Assembly: GCA_027886925.1 (NCBI GenBank)
Contig: JAPCJN010000001.1
Location: 40,443 to 68,146 of the forward strand
DNA: 27,704 nucleotides
Source of the DNA: Nitrososphaerota archaeon
GTDB taxonomy: Archaea; Thermoproteota; Nitrososphaeria; Nitrososphaerales; UBA183
Reading direction: 5' to 3'
A program made the position numbers and the translations under genes. Positions 8,967-16,890 of this stretch are shown here, piece after piece; within the stretch, counting starts at the first letter, position 1; every line of letters begins with the position of its first letter. A model generated the notes under the pieces. The model was not told where the DNA came from. It was given only the letters and a program-made list of their open reading frames with translations, and did not search any database.

Positions 8967-10106
8967 ATGGAGAACCGGCTAACTAGCCTCGGGCTCGTTG
9001 AGACGAAGCAGTTCACCTTTGCAGACCCGCCAAATGGGATGCCCCTCGAATCTGGAGGTCGCCTCGGACCCATAACCCTAGCCTACGAGACCTATGGCGA
9101 ACTGAACAAGGCCGGCTCCAATGCGATATTGGTGCTACACGCCCTTTCGGGGGACGCCCATGTGGCCGGCCTGCACACCGGTGACACAAGCCCGGGCTGG
9201 TGGGACGAGATGATAGGGCCAGGCAAGGCTCTCGACGTGGAGAAATACTTCGTGGTCTGCTCGAACGTCATCGGTGGCTGCAAGGGGTCCACTGGCCCTT
9301 CCTCGCCCAACCCCACCACCGGGAGGCCTTACGGGACTGATTTCCCTTTGATATCCGTCGGGGACATGGTGAACGCCCAGCGCGCTCTCATAGACAGCCT
9401 CGGCATAGACAGACTTCTCAGCTTGATAGGCGGCTCGATGGGCGGGATGCAGGTGCTGGAGTGGACGTTGTCGCATCCCGAAAGGGTGCGGTCCGCCATC
9501 CCCGTGGCTACCACGCTCAAGCACACCCCACAGCAGATTGCGTTCAACGAGGTGGGCAGGCAGGCGATAATGGGCGACCCGAACTGGAAGGAGGGGCACT
9601 ACTACGGCGGTCCTCTCCCAGCGAGGGGGCTCGCGCTGGCGAGGATGGTGGGCCACATCACCTACATGAGCGACACCTCGATGAGTGAGAAGTTCGGCAG
9701 GCGCATGAAGGAGACGAAGGACGGGCTCAAGTTCTCGCCCGAGTTCGAGGTTGAAGGATACCTGGAGTACAGAGGCGACAACTTCGTCAAGAGGTTCGAC
9801 GCCAACTCCTATCTCTACATCACCAAGGCTATGGACAACTTCGACGCGGTGGGGTCGAAGCACCTTTCTGAGGTGTTCAGGGGCGTCAATGCGAGGCTCC
9901 TTGTCATCGCCTTCAAGTCGGACTGGCTCTATCCAGCCTATCAATCCCAGGAGATCGTGAGGGCGTGCAAGCTTGCGGGCGTGGACGCGACGTACTGCGA
10001 GGTCAACTCCACCTACGGCCACGACGCCTTCCTCCTCGAGACGCACGAGGAGACCCGCCTCGTGAAGCACTTCCTGAACTCGGTGTACGAGGGCCACGTG
10101 CGCTGA
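8967..10106 (+). CDS. metX: Homoserine O-acetyltransferase
   Basis: This 379-residue alpha/beta-hydrolase of the MetX family activates homoserine with an acyl-CoA to supply MetY. The catalytic triad is visible: S157 in the nucleophile elbow GGSMGG, D319 in FKSDWLYP and H352 in YGHDAFL. The oxyanion/entry segment LHALSGDAHVAG and the GGCKGSTGPSSPNP loop are typical. ATG 8967 has GGGGAA about 10 bases upstream. MetX proteins can use acetyl- or succinyl-CoA; which one cannot be read here, though pairing with a MetY-type enzyme favours acetyl. The stop is 7 bases before metW. Confidence 0.95.
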   Translation: MENRLTSLGLVETKQFTFADPPNGMPLESGGRLGPITLAYETYGELNKAGSNAILVLHALSGDAHVAGLHTGDTSPGWWDEMIGPGKALDVEKYFVVCSNVIGGCKGSTGPSSPNPTTGRPYGTDFPLISVGDMVNAQRALIDSLGIDRLLSLIGGSMGGMQVLEWTLSHPERVRSAIPVATTLKHTPQQIAFNEVGRQAIMGDPNWKEGHYYGGPLPARGLALARMVGHITYMSDTSMSEKFGRRMKETKDGLKFSPEFEVEGYLEYRGDNFVKRFDANSYLYITKAMDNFDAVGSKHLSEVFRGVNARLLVIAFKSDWLYPAYQSQEIVRACKLAGVDATYCEVNSTYGHDAFLLETHEETRLVKHFLNSVYEGHVR

Positions 10107-10113
10107 AGTCTCC

Positions 10114-10734
10114 ATGAGACTAGATCACTCCATAATCCTGGACTGGGTCCATGAGGACTCGAGCGTGCTGGACCTAGGGTGCGGCGACGGGGAGCTGCTC
10201 TTCTCCCTTGCCAAGGAGAAACGAGCGAAGGCCCGCGGTATCGAGATTGACGAGCAGGCGATCTACAAGTGCGTGGAGAAGGGTCTCAGCGTGTCTCACG
10301 AGGACATAGAGAGTGGCCTAGCCGCCTATCCGGACCAGTCCTTCGAGTACGTCATCATGAACGGGAGCCTGCAGGAGGTGAAGAAGCCGGACTCCGTGTT
10401 CAAGGAAGCGCTGAGGGTCGGCAAGAACCTGATAGTCGGGTTCCCCAACTTCGCCCACTACCGCTCGAGGGTGCAGATCCTGCTGCGCGGGAAGGTCCCC
10501 CTCACCCCCTCTCTCCCGTATCAGTGGTTCGACACGCCCAACCTGCACTTCCTTAGCGTCTCTGACTTTGAGGACTACTGCAAACTGAGGGGGCTTGCGA
10601 TACGCGCCACGGCTTTTGTCGCCAAGGAGAAGAGGGTCAGGTTCCTCCCGAACCTGCGGGCAGAATACGCCCTCTTCCTATCGTCCAAGGAGGGCGGCTC
10701 TCCGAGGACAGACGGGCCGGCTCCGGCGCGCTGA
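10114..10734 (+). CDS. metW: MetW, methyltransferase-fold partner of MetX
   Basis: This 206-residue class I SAM-methyltransferase-fold protein of the MetW family has motif I VLDLGCGDGELL (about 19-30), acidic motif II RGIEIDEQAI, and the MetW-specific stretches VGFPNFAHYRSR, LPYQWFDTPNLHFLS and DFEDYCKLRGL. MetW is typically encoded directly beside MetX and acts in the homoserine acylation branch; its biochemical role is not fully settled. The gap to metX is only 7 bases, so the two form one transcription unit. The last 15 residues, after LSSKEG, are low-complexity and unlikely to be functional. Confidence 0.92.
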   Translation: MRLDHSIILDWVHEDSSVLDLGCGDGELLFSLAKEKRAKARGIEIDEQAIYKCVEKGLSVSHEDIESGLAAYPDQSFEYVIMNGSLQEVKKPDSVFKEALRVGKNLIVGFPNFAHYRSRVQILLRGKVPLTPSLPYQWFDTPNLHFLSVSDFEDYCKLRGLAIRATAFVAKEKRVRFLPNLRAEYALFLSSKEGGSPRTDGPAPAR

Positions 10735-10740
10735 GCGGAA

Positions 10741-10905
10741 ATGGGTCCGAGGAGACAGAAAAACCTCGTGACTTTTCCAGTCCACGAAAGCGAATTCCTC
10801 ATGAGGGCAGTGCCAGAGATCGCGATGGGCCCCGGCCTTGCCCTCCGATTCAAGGCCTCTCGTGCAAAAAGACTTTACAATGCGGATCTCGAAACTAAAG
10901 GGTAG
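10741..10905 (+). CDS. Possible 54-residue small protein after metW, perhaps a frameshifted remnant
   Basis: A small frame starts with ATG six bases after the metW stop. The translation (MGPRRQKNLVTFPVHESEF at the start, FKASRAKRLYNADLETKG at the end) is not obviously a shadow: residue composition is balanced and no gene lies opposite. A second frame at 10880-10978, ending SSEKWRDNVKN, overlaps its tail, so the two together could be one protein broken by a frameshift near 10900. I recognise neither. It has no clear ribosome binding site beyond GAGCGGAA. Confidence 0.25.
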   Translation: MGPRRQKNLVTFPVHESEFLMRAVPEIAMGPGLALRFKASRAKRLYNADLETKG

Positions 10906-11231
10906 AACTGTCCCGATTCGCGGCAATGATGAAAGCACGTTAAGCTCCGAGAAATGGAGGGATAACGTCAAAAACTGAGCCGCAAACCGCGTCTACACTT
11001 TGCTCGCCAAGAGGGTCGTGGTCAAACCAACTAGGCGAGTACGTTTTCCCGTCTCAGAACTTATTCCGCCCGCGCGAACGGTTCATCGCGTTCTCGACCG
11101 TCCTCGCAGTCGTCGAGGGACGCGGGCATCTGACCTCGACCCTCGAACTCCCTTCATCGAAGGCTCGCCTACCTTCCACTCGAGGATTTTTAGGTCGGCC
11201 ATGTCGGCCCCGGGTTTTTTGGCCATCGAGC

Positions 11232-11238
11232 TATTTAA
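11232..11238 (+). promoter_or_regulatory. TATA-like box for the DUF72 gene
   Basis: TATTTAA within gagcTATTTAAgg predicts a transcript start near 11260 and a leader of roughly 45 bases containing GGTGGGAG before GTG 11308. That makes this one of the few genes here with a Shine-Dalgarno-bearing leader. Confidence 0.45.
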
Positions 11239-11307
11239 GGAAGGGAGACGATTATCAATATCGAGAAGGCCGACTAGAGCGCGAGAACAAGGACCAGGTG
11301 GGAGAGC

Positions 11308-12021
11308 GTGACCAGGAAAGTCCATGTGGGGGTCTCCGGCTTTAGCTATGCCCGCTGGAAGGGAACATTCTATCCGAGAGAAACGAAAAACGAGGAATTT
11401 CTCTCCTACTACTCCGAGCGCCTGAACAGCGTGGAGGTAAACAGTTCCTTCTATGCGATGCCCAAGTCCGCTGTGCTGAAGAGCTGGTCCGAGAAGACGG
11501 GCGAGAAGTTCGTGTTCTCCTTCAAGGCACCGGGGCAGATCACCCACGTTCTGAAGCTCGGCGAGGGTTCATTCGAGGTGGCCGACCGACTTTCGAAAAC
11601 GCTGGCAGTCCTGGGTCCGAGGCGGGGGCCTGTCCTGTTTCAGACGCCTCCCTACCTCAAGGAGGACCAAAAGCTGCTCGACGAATTCTTGTCAAAGACC
11701 TTCGACGTCGAGAATCGGGTCTTCGAGTTCAGGCACATATCCTGGCTCAATGACTCCACGTACCGGCTGCTGGAAAAGCATGGAGCAGCTTTCTGCGTAG
11801 CGGAGACAGAAGAGATGACACCAGTATTCCGAGTCACGGGAGGGCTCGCCTACTTCAGGCTGAGAAAGGATTCCTATGATGCGAAAGACATTGACCGATG
11901 GGCCGAGAAAATAGGTGAAATTGCCAAGGGCTCACGGGCGAGCTATGTCTATCTTCGGCATGATGAAACCGGAGAAAACGCCATCCTAGCTCAAAGGCTT
12001 TCAGAAAGATTGCAAGTCTGA
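11308..12021 (+). CDS. DUF72 (YecE-like) TIM-barrel protein
   Basis: The 237-residue protein carries the DUF72 signature: VHVGVSGFSYARWKGTFYP at the N-terminus, then the YYSERLNSVEVNSSFYAMP block, FVFSFKAPGQITHVLKL, and later FEFRHISWLNDSTYRLLEKHGAAFCVAE and AYFRLR. Length is typical for archaeal and bacterial members. The family adopts a TIM-barrel-like fold, and its molecular function remains undetermined. Start GTG 11308 is preceded by GGGAG at 5-7 bases. It stands alone, with a promoter upstream and a hairpin downstream. Confidence 0.9.
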   Translation: MTRKVHVGVSGFSYARWKGTFYPRETKNEEFLSYYSERLNSVEVNSSFYAMPKSAVLKSWSEKTGEKFVFSFKAPGQITHVLKLGEGSFEVADRLSKTLAVLGPRRGPVLFQTPPYLKEDQKLLDEFLSKTFDVENRVFEFRHISWLNDSTYRLLEKHGAAFCVAETEEMTPVFRVTGGLAYFRLRKDSYDAKDIDRWAEKIGEIAKGSRASYVYLRHDETGENAILAQRLSERLQV

Positions 12022-12023
12022 GA

Positions 12024-12039
12024 CTTGGCGGTCGCCAAG
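12024..12039 (+). terminator. Short inverted repeat just after the DUF72 stop
   Basis: CTTGGC and GCCAAG flank a four-base loop GGTC two bases after the stop codon. The stem is perfect but short and has no T-tract, so it is only a candidate transcript-end structure. Confidence 0.35.
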
Positions 12040-12159
12040 CTTCTACGCCAGATCGCTACGTCCGACAAAAGGAGACCTCCGGGGTTGGCACCCGGACGCT
12101 GCGCGAGCGTGTCGCGGCGATGACAATTTGGTAGCAATTTGGGCGTGTTTTGGGTGAAG

Positions 12160-12168
12160 TTATAATTA
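12160..12168 (+). promoter_or_regulatory. TATA box for the Tat mini-protein/DUF4331 unit
   Basis: TTATAATTA is centred about 30 bases before ATG 12194. It predicts a transcript start within a few bases of the start codon. Two copies of CAATTTGG lie just upstream (12124-12141) and might be factor-binding sequence. Confidence 0.55.
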
Positions 12169-12193
12169 CAAAACCTGGCGTAACATTGGACAT

Positions 12194-12499
12194 ATGTCGA
12201 CCAAGGTATCTCGGAGAAGCATGATAAAGGTGATAGCAGCCGCAGGAGCAGCGCTCGCTGCGGCCCCGTATCTCGCGAAGGCCTCTATGTTCACGCAACA
12301 AGCGGCCCCGGCAAAGCTCGCGTCCTCAGGAACCTCGCCGCAGCTATCCGCCCAGCGGTCTTCCCAGGAGCCCCTCATCCTCGTTGTGAAGGGTGACCAG
12401 GTCCTCGGATATAGGGGACTCGAGGAGATGCCCGTGCGGGACGCCTCCCTCGCGGCCATGTTGAACAACGCCTTCGTCTCAAGAGGAGGGAGCAACTAG
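12194..12499 (+). CDS. Small Tat-signal protein encoded directly before DUF4331
   Basis: The 101-residue product begins with a clear twin-arginine signal: SRRSMIKVIAAAGAALAAAPYLAKA (about 6-30). The mature part is only about 70 residues: a Ser/Ala/Gln-rich linker and a C-terminal segment PLILVVKGDQVLGYRGLEE then PVRDASLAAMLNNAFVSRGG. There are no cysteines, so no cluster. I do not recognise a family. Its stop (12497-12499) directly abuts the ATG of the DUF4331 gene, and GGAGG near the end of this gene serves as the ribosome binding site of the next. Coupled synthesis with a signal-less neighbour suggests that this protein could carry or dock the DUF4331 protein. Confidence 0.8.
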   Translation: MSTKVSRRSMIKVIAAAGAALAAAPYLAKASMFTQQAAPAKLASSGTSPQLSAQRSSQEPLILVVKGDQVLGYRGLEEMPVRDASLAAMLNNAFVSRGGSN

Positions 12500-13981
12500 A
12501 TGACCTCCCACAGAGAGGCCCCTTCCATCTCGAAGGACCCGGTGGCCGACAACACCGACCTCTACGCCTTCGTGAGCCCGGACGCACCCAGCACGGTCAC
12601 GATGATCTCGAACTTCGTCCCCCTCGAGGACCCGGCCGGCGGTCCGAATTTCCATTCCTTCGGGGACGACGTGCTCTACGCGATAAACATCGACAACGAC
12701 GGAGACGGGGAGACTGAGATATCCTATCAGTTCCAGTTCACGACCAACATAACGAACCCTGGGACCTTCCTTTACAACACGGGACCTATCTCGTCACTCA
12801 CCGACCCGAACTGGAACCTGAGACAGGTCTACTCCGTCACCCGGGTTGACACGGGGGAAGACCGAGATGAAGGGGAGGGTAGAAGCAAAGTCCTCGGGAC
12901 GAACATCCCTTGCCCGCCCGCCAACGTCGGACCAAGGTCGACTCCGAACTATGAGGCGCTCGCGAAGGCCGCGATCACCGACCTTGGGAACGGGGTCAAG
13001 GTATTCGCAGGGCCGAGGGGCGAAGGGTTCTACGTGGACCTAGGCTCGATATTCGACCTGGGCGCACTCAGACCGTTCCAGGCGGCGCATCTGATCAAGA
13101 TCCCCAACTCGGACAACTACGACCCTGCAAACCCCGCCGCTGGTATCAACGGAACGAAGGGTTTCAACGTCCACTCCATAGCGATACAGGTCCCGAAGAC
13201 CCAGCTTACCAGCGACGGCTCCAATCCGACGGACCCGATGAGCTCAAAGTCGGTGCTAGGAATCTGGACATCGGCTAGCAGACAAAGGATGGCCATGCAA
13301 CCCTCGAGTAACTCCGATGGCCACGAGGATGGACATAGGACCGGTCCGTTCACCCAGGTGTCAAGGTTGGGAATGCCGCTGATAAACGAGGTGGTAATCC
13401 CGCTGGGGAAGAAGGACTTTTGGAACCTCTCGGACCCGTCAGACGACTCGCAGTTCCTCTCCTACTACCAGGATCCACAGCTGCAGAACCTCCTCCCAGT
13501 GCTCTATCCTGGAGTGTTCCCAAACCTGACGGCTCTGCTCACCAAATCTCCCTCGACGCGCCCTCGCGCCGACCTGATCGCAATCCTCTTGACCGGCCTG
13601 CCGGCTGGCATCATCCCAGGATTCCAAAATTCGACCGGAAAGGTCGTCGCCGACTACCTCCGCTTGAACATGGCGATCGCGCCCACCATCACTGATAACA
13701 ACACCACTTCCAGCACCGCTCGGTTCGGCATCCTCGGCGGGGACCTTGCGGGGTTCCCCAATGGGAGACGCGTCTTCGACAACGTCACCGCCGTTGAGTT
13801 GAGGGCGATCGCCGGGGCTACGTACCCCCTTGTCGCGCCAACGTTCGTGGCAGACGGCGCATCTGGCGTGCTGACCGACGGGAGCACCAACGACCTGCCC
13901 TATCTGAACAACTTCCCATATCTCGCCCTACCTCACCAGGGATTCCTGCACTATCACGACCCCAACAGCCCCAACGCTTAG
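12500..13981 (+). CDS. DUF4331 protein lacking its own signal peptide
   Basis: The 493-residue protein opens with the DUF4331 hallmark SHREAPSISKDPVADNTDLYAFVSPD, then NFVPLEDPAGGPNF, DDVLYAINIDNDGDGETEISYQFQF and, near the end, YLRLNMAIAP and FPYLALPHQGF. Members are usually exported proteins of unknown function. Here the chain starts at the mature domain with no hydrophobic leader. The start is fixed by the abutting upstream stop and GAGGAGGG about 10 bases before. Residues 115-150 include an acidic insert (DTGEDRDEGEGR). It sits between a Tat mini-protein and a NiCoT permease. A metal-linked role is only suggested by the neighbour. Confidence 0.9.
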   Translation: MTSHREAPSISKDPVADNTDLYAFVSPDAPSTVTMISNFVPLEDPAGGPNFHSFGDDVLYAINIDNDGDGETEISYQFQFTTNITNPGTFLYNTGPISSLTDPNWNLRQVYSVTRVDTGEDRDEGEGRSKVLGTNIPCPPANVGPRSTPNYEALAKAAITDLGNGVKVFAGPRGEGFYVDLGSIFDLGALRPFQAAHLIKIPNSDNYDPANPAAGINGTKGFNVHSIAIQVPKTQLTSDGSNPTDPMSSKSVLGIWTSASRQRMAMQPSSNSDGHEDGHRTGPFTQVSRLGMPLINEVVIPLGKKDFWNLSDPSDDSQFLSYYQDPQLQNLLPVLYPGVFPNLTALLTKSPSTRPRADLIAILLTGLPAGIIPGFQNSTGKVVADYLRLNMAIAPTITDNNTTSSTARFGILGGDLAGFPNGRRVFDNVTAVELRAIAGATYPLVAPTFVADGASGVLTDGSTNDLPYLNNFPYLALPHQGFLHYHDPNSPNA

Positions 13982-14059
13982 CCAGGCACGTGGGAGAAGG
14001 CTAGTGAAACGCATGAGCCCTCCCACCACCCTCAATGCTTCGCCTTCGTCAACCCTCGC

Positions 14060-15115
14060 GTGGTGGAGCGGATGAGGTACGGGGTCTCGAGGCAAGAGGC
14101 CTTCAGAATCGCCCTGCTATATTCCGCCATCGTGTCGGTCACTCTCGCAGGCTTCTTCGCGTCTGCCCTAATCGGCAGGTCATACGTTCTATTGGCGGGC
14201 CTGGGAATCGTCGCGTATGTCTTCGGACTTCGGCACGGCCTGGACGCGGACCACATCGCTGCCATCGACAACACCACAAGGAAACTGATGCAAGACGGCA
14301 GGCGGCCCACAACGGTCGGGCTTTGGTTCTCGCTCGGCCATTCAACAATTGTCATCGCCCTGATAGTCGTTCTAGTCTTCGCGACCAGGTTCGCCATCGA
14401 AGCCATCCCGGGCCTTCGTGGGGTCGGGGCTATGACTGGCACGGCCATATCTGGGATTTTCCTCTGGCTGATAGGTGCCATCAACCTCGTGATCGTGATG
14501 GAGATCTACCGAATATTCCGCGCGGTGCGCACCGGTCAATTGGATGAGAACCGGCTCGACGAAGTGCTGAGCAACCGGGGGTTCATGAGCCGCTTCTTCG
14601 GGGGCATGTTCAAGATGGTCCAGAAGCCCTGGCAGATCTACCCGATAGGCGTCCTGTTCGGATTGGGTTTCGACACGGCGAGCGAGGTGGCGTTGATAGC
14701 GATAAGCGTCGGCGTCGGGGTGACCTCCGCGGTCCCGGTCTGGATGGTCCTCGTCCTGCCGCTGCTCTTCACCTGCGGGATGGCCCTGGTCGACACTTCG
14801 GACGGCCTCATGATGACATTGGCATACTCGTGGGCCTTCCTCAAACCCATCAGGAAAGTCTACTACAACCTGACGATAACCCTCGTCTCGGTGCTCGTAG
14901 CGTTTCTGATTGGCGGCGTCGAACTTATGCAGGTGCTCTCGAACGAGCTCAACCTGACGGGCGGAATCTGGCAGTGGCTGGCAGGGGTTGACTTTGAGTC
15001 GATGGGACTGGGCATAGTCTGCATCTTCTTGGCGTGCTGGGCGGGTGCCATAGCGGTCTACCGTCTAAAGCACTTCGAGGACAAGGCAATCCCAACACTG
15101 GGAAAAAGAAATTGA
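14060..15115 (+). CDS. NiCoT-family nickel/cobalt permease
   Basis: The 351-residue membrane protein of the HoxN/NixA (NiCoT, TC 2.A.52) family takes up Ni2+ and/or Co2+. The diagnostic HX4DH motif is H59-GLDA-D64-H65 in helix II (FGLRHGLDADHIAAIDN). The other family signatures are SLGHSTIV, LFGLGFDTASEV and LFTCGMALVDTSDG. About eight hydrophobic segments are visible, and length is typical. GTG 14060 opens the frame; ATG 14072 (four residues later) has GGAG 4 bases upstream and is an alternative start. It follows DUF4331 by about 80 bases on the same strand. Nickel versus cobalt preference cannot be read. No nickel enzyme or maturation genes are in the window. Confidence 0.93.
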   Translation: MVERMRYGVSRQEAFRIALLYSAIVSVTLAGFFASALIGRSYVLLAGLGIVAYVFGLRHGLDADHIAAIDNTTRKLMQDGRRPTTVGLWFSLGHSTIVIALIVVLVFATRFAIEAIPGLRGVGAMTGTAISGIFLWLIGAINLVIVMEIYRIFRAVRTGQLDENRLDEVLSNRGFMSRFFGGMFKMVQKPWQIYPIGVLFGLGFDTASEVALIAISVGVGVTSAVPVWMVLVLPLLFTCGMALVDTSDGLMMTLAYSWAFLKPIRKVYYNLTITLVSVLVAFLIGGVELMQVLSNELNLTGGIWQWLAGVDFESMGLGIVCIFLACWAGAIAVYRLKHFEDKAIPTLGKRN

Positions 15116-15217
15116 ATCCACAACCGACGAGTGACCCGTAACGGTCGCTGACTCCAGGCGAACCGTGGAGGTCGCGAGCGAGGATGAACTCGCAGTTTTC
15201 GCCGTCGATGAGAGTGT

Positions 15218-15655
15218 TCACGTGTTGTCTTTGCTGATTTTCGCGAAGATCTCCGCGGTCATGTCCAAACCACCCTCGGGGATCGTAACGCTGCATTTCA
15301 CGGGCGCCGCGTAGACCGTGGGGTCTTCGAACCGTAACACACGCAGCAACGACTTTTGCCCTTCGGGGAGAGACGAAACGTAGCGATCGAAGGCATCGGC
15401 GTCCAAGTATAGCTTGCCTCCGCATTGCTCGAGGACATCTTTGGCTTCCCTGAACGTGATCGAAGCGATCATTGCCTCGCCGACGAGTTGGCGGGTCTTT
15501 CCCGAATCATAGAAGAACATCCGGTCCCCCTTCTCCAAGTCTGTCGAGTCATCTTTTGCGAGGGTCGCGTGGAAGCTCCGGCCATGAAAAACGTCATGCA
15601 TCACCCGCTCATCGGATATTGGAACGACGACTCCAAGGACACCGTTCTGACCCAT
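15218..15655 (-). CDS. DUF365-like PUA/ASCH-type small protein
   Basis: From ATG 15655 the product is 145 residues, beginning MGQNGVLGVVVPISDERVM. The pattern VVVPISDE, then HGRSFHATLAK, KGDRMFFYDSGKTRQLVGEAMIASI and a later KLYLDADAFDRYV, resembles the archaeal DUF365 family, related to PUA/ASCH-like folds that bind RNA or modified nucleotides. The name is from memory of the family pattern and moderately sure. The frame is open to 15772, but the 39 extra residues would span a TATA-like box (15686-15696), which would place transcription about 10 bases before ATG 15655. I therefore use the shorter form. It is divergent from the winged-helix gene. Confidence 0.65.
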   Translation of the reverse strand: MGQNGVLGVVVPISDERVMHDVFHGRSFHATLAKDDSTDLEKGDRMFFYDSGKTRQLVGEAMIASITFREAKDVLEQCGGKLYLDADAFDRYVSSLPEGQKSLLRVLRFEDPTVYAAPVKCSVTIPEGGLDMTAEIFAKISKDNT

Positions 15656-15685
15656 CGGTTCTTCGGGTTTCTCACGCAAAACCCA

Positions 15686-15696
15686 CCTATAACAAT
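15686..15696 (-). promoter_or_regulatory. TATA-like box for the DUF365-like gene
   Basis: On the minus strand ATTGTTATAGG lies about 35 bases before ATG 15655, predicting a very short leader. This decides between the two candidate starts of the gene. Confidence 0.45.
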
Positions 15697-15791
15697 ACTC
15701 TTGCACAGTGGTAGGAAATTCCTCAGCCGCCTGTAGATGCCGACTTTCCAGTAACGAGCATGCAGGTATCACCCTAAATCGGCGAGGGCAA

Positions 15792-15800
15792 TTTATTAAT
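15792..15800 (+). promoter_or_regulatory. TATA-like box for the winged-helix regulator
   Basis: TTTATTAAT predicts a transcript start near 15822, giving a leader of about 38 bases that carries GAGG eight bases before ATG 15860. A TTG at 15827 in the same frame would be nearly leaderless and is the alternative start. Confidence 0.45.
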
Positions 15801-15859
15801 CCGACACTTCAGTCCCAAGCACTACATTGGGGGCGAGTCGCGCGAACGAGGCGATTTTC

Positions 15860-16309
15860 ATGCATCCGTCCCGTCTTGCTCTTTCGTCTCTGCAATCGAA
15901 CCTGGCGTTCCGAAGTCTCGCCCTGATGAAGGCGGGCGTCGTTCGGTTCGCGCGGTTGTCTGGCGAGGATGGGGAGGGACTCCGCCCGCGGAAAGACGAG
16001 TCCCATAACCTCGATCCAGCGTTCAAGCGAGTCATGACTTTCCTGTTCCTCGGAACCAAGGGGGGATGGAACAGAATCAGGATCGTGAGACTATTGAAGG
16101 AGGAGGCCCTCAATGCGAACAAAATAGGAGAGAGGCTCGACCTCGATTATAAGACAATCCAGCATCATTTGGAACTCCTTGAGCAGCACCAGGTCATTGT
16201 GTTGAGTTCGCCAAAGGGGACTTACGGCGCGATTTACTTCCTATCCCAGTATTTCGAGAAGCAGCTAGACTTGCTCGAAGAGATGTGGGTCAAATTTGGG
16301 AGAAAGTAA
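15860..16309 (+). CDS. Winged-helix transcription regulator
   Basis: From ATG 15860 the protein has 149 residues; TTG 15827 would add 11. The C-terminal 90 residues form a canonical winged helix of the ArsR/MarR-like archaeal type: NRIRIVRLLKEEALNANKIGERLDLDYKTIQHHLELLEQHQVI, with the recognition helix around DYKTIQHHLELLEQ, then a wing SSPKGTYGAIYFLSQYF and a C-terminal helix. The N-terminal 60 residues are basic and low-complexity and may not all be translated. A TTG-started three-helix membrane protein follows within 35 bases, an arrangement common in archaea in which the two genes are co-regulated. Confidence 0.82.
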   Translation: MHPSRLALSSLQSNLAFRSLALMKAGVVRFARLSGEDGEGLRPRKDESHNLDPAFKRVMTFLFLGTKGGWNRIRIVRLLKEEALNANKIGERLDLDYKTIQHHLELLEQHQVIVLSSPKGTYGAIYFLSQYFEKQLDLLEEMWVKFGRK

Positions 16310-16343
16310 ATGAAGGATAGAGGGGTCACAGGAGTCATGCGCC

Positions 16344-16655
16344 TTGGCCTATGACATATTCTGGATGAACGTCGCTGCCGTTTTCGCGTTTGTCAACCTA
16401 GCCATGGTTCTAGGCCTCATCGCGCTCTACTACCAGAGCTGGAGGAGAATTCCCTCGAGCCTGACACTCGGACTCATCGTCTTCGCCGGGTTCTTCCTCA
16501 TCCAGAACCTCGTCATAGTCGTCTTCTGGTACATCCTGTACAGCCTTGTAGCGTCGGCTCAGGGGATAGTGGTGGGTGCCGCCCCGTACCTCACCGTGAT
16601 CAATGCGACCGAGTCCTTCGCGCTGGCCAACCTGGTCAGAATCACGTTGAAATGA
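16344..16655 (+). CDS. Small three-helix membrane protein paired with the winged-helix gene
   Basis: The 103-residue protein has three hydrophobic segments: WMNVAAVFAFVNLAMVLGLIALYY, LTLGLIVFAGFFLIQNLVIVVFWYILYSLV, and a weaker C-terminal one around APYLTVINATESFALANLV. The start is TTG 16344, with GGAG nine bases upstream. It resembles the small membrane proteins often encoded next to winged-helix regulators in archaea (DUF7521-like), but I am not certain of the family. Its position suggests that it relays a membrane signal or is the regulator's target. Confidence 0.7.
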   Translation: MAYDIFWMNVAAVFAFVNLAMVLGLIALYYQSWRRIPSSLTLGLIVFAGFFLIQNLVIVVFWYILYSLVASAQGIVVGAAPYLTVINATESFALANLVRITLK

Positions 16656-16869
16656 CCATGACAGGGTGGCAAGCTTGTAGGCCGTGAGGCAAATATTGGC
16701 AGGGGTACGTAATTGTCGTCGGCCTGAAAGCCCGAGTAGACGCCAGAAATCGGCTCGGTGTTCCTATTACTGTTCTAAAGTCATCGCAACCTGGTAGGGC
16801 GGTTTAGGCCTTATCGCCGGCCCACAAATCTATTCATGGATGAGCTTACAAAATAGCCACTAGATTACG

Positions 16870-16877
16870 CTTATAAG
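16870..16877 (+). promoter_or_regulatory. TATA-like box upstream of the membrane winged-helix protein
   Basis: CTTATAAG is only about 17 bases before ATG 16891 but about 29 before the in-frame ATG 16903. Normal archaeal spacing would place the transcript start near 16900, favouring initiation at the second Met of MTLHM, leaderless. Confidence 0.45.
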
Positions 16878-16890
16878 GAACTGGCGGGCC

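Larger units (their letters stand above)
10735..11307. other. Long intergenic region with a possible small coding remnant
   Basis: These 573 bases lie between metW and the DUF72 gene. A 54-codon frame (10741-10905) and an overlapping 32-codon frame (10880-10978) are described separately. The rest (about 10980-11230) holds no convincing gene: a 103-codon plus frame at 11000-11311 is Arg/Pro-rich and runs through the DUF72 promoter. A TATA-like box lies at 11232-11238. Confidence 0.45.

Noticed and set aside
11000..11311. 103-codon plus frame before DUF72
   Set aside because: Arg/Pro-rich without domain character and crosses the DUF72 promoter.
15656..15772. 39-residue N-terminal extension of the DUF365-like protein
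   Set aside because: It spans a TATA-like box placed correctly for ATG 15655, and the conserved part begins just after that Met.
16656..16890. Possible small RNA between 16656 and 16890
   Set aside because: No convincing C/D or H/ACA boxes, only isolated CTGA and ATGA words; nothing beyond the TATA box can be supported.
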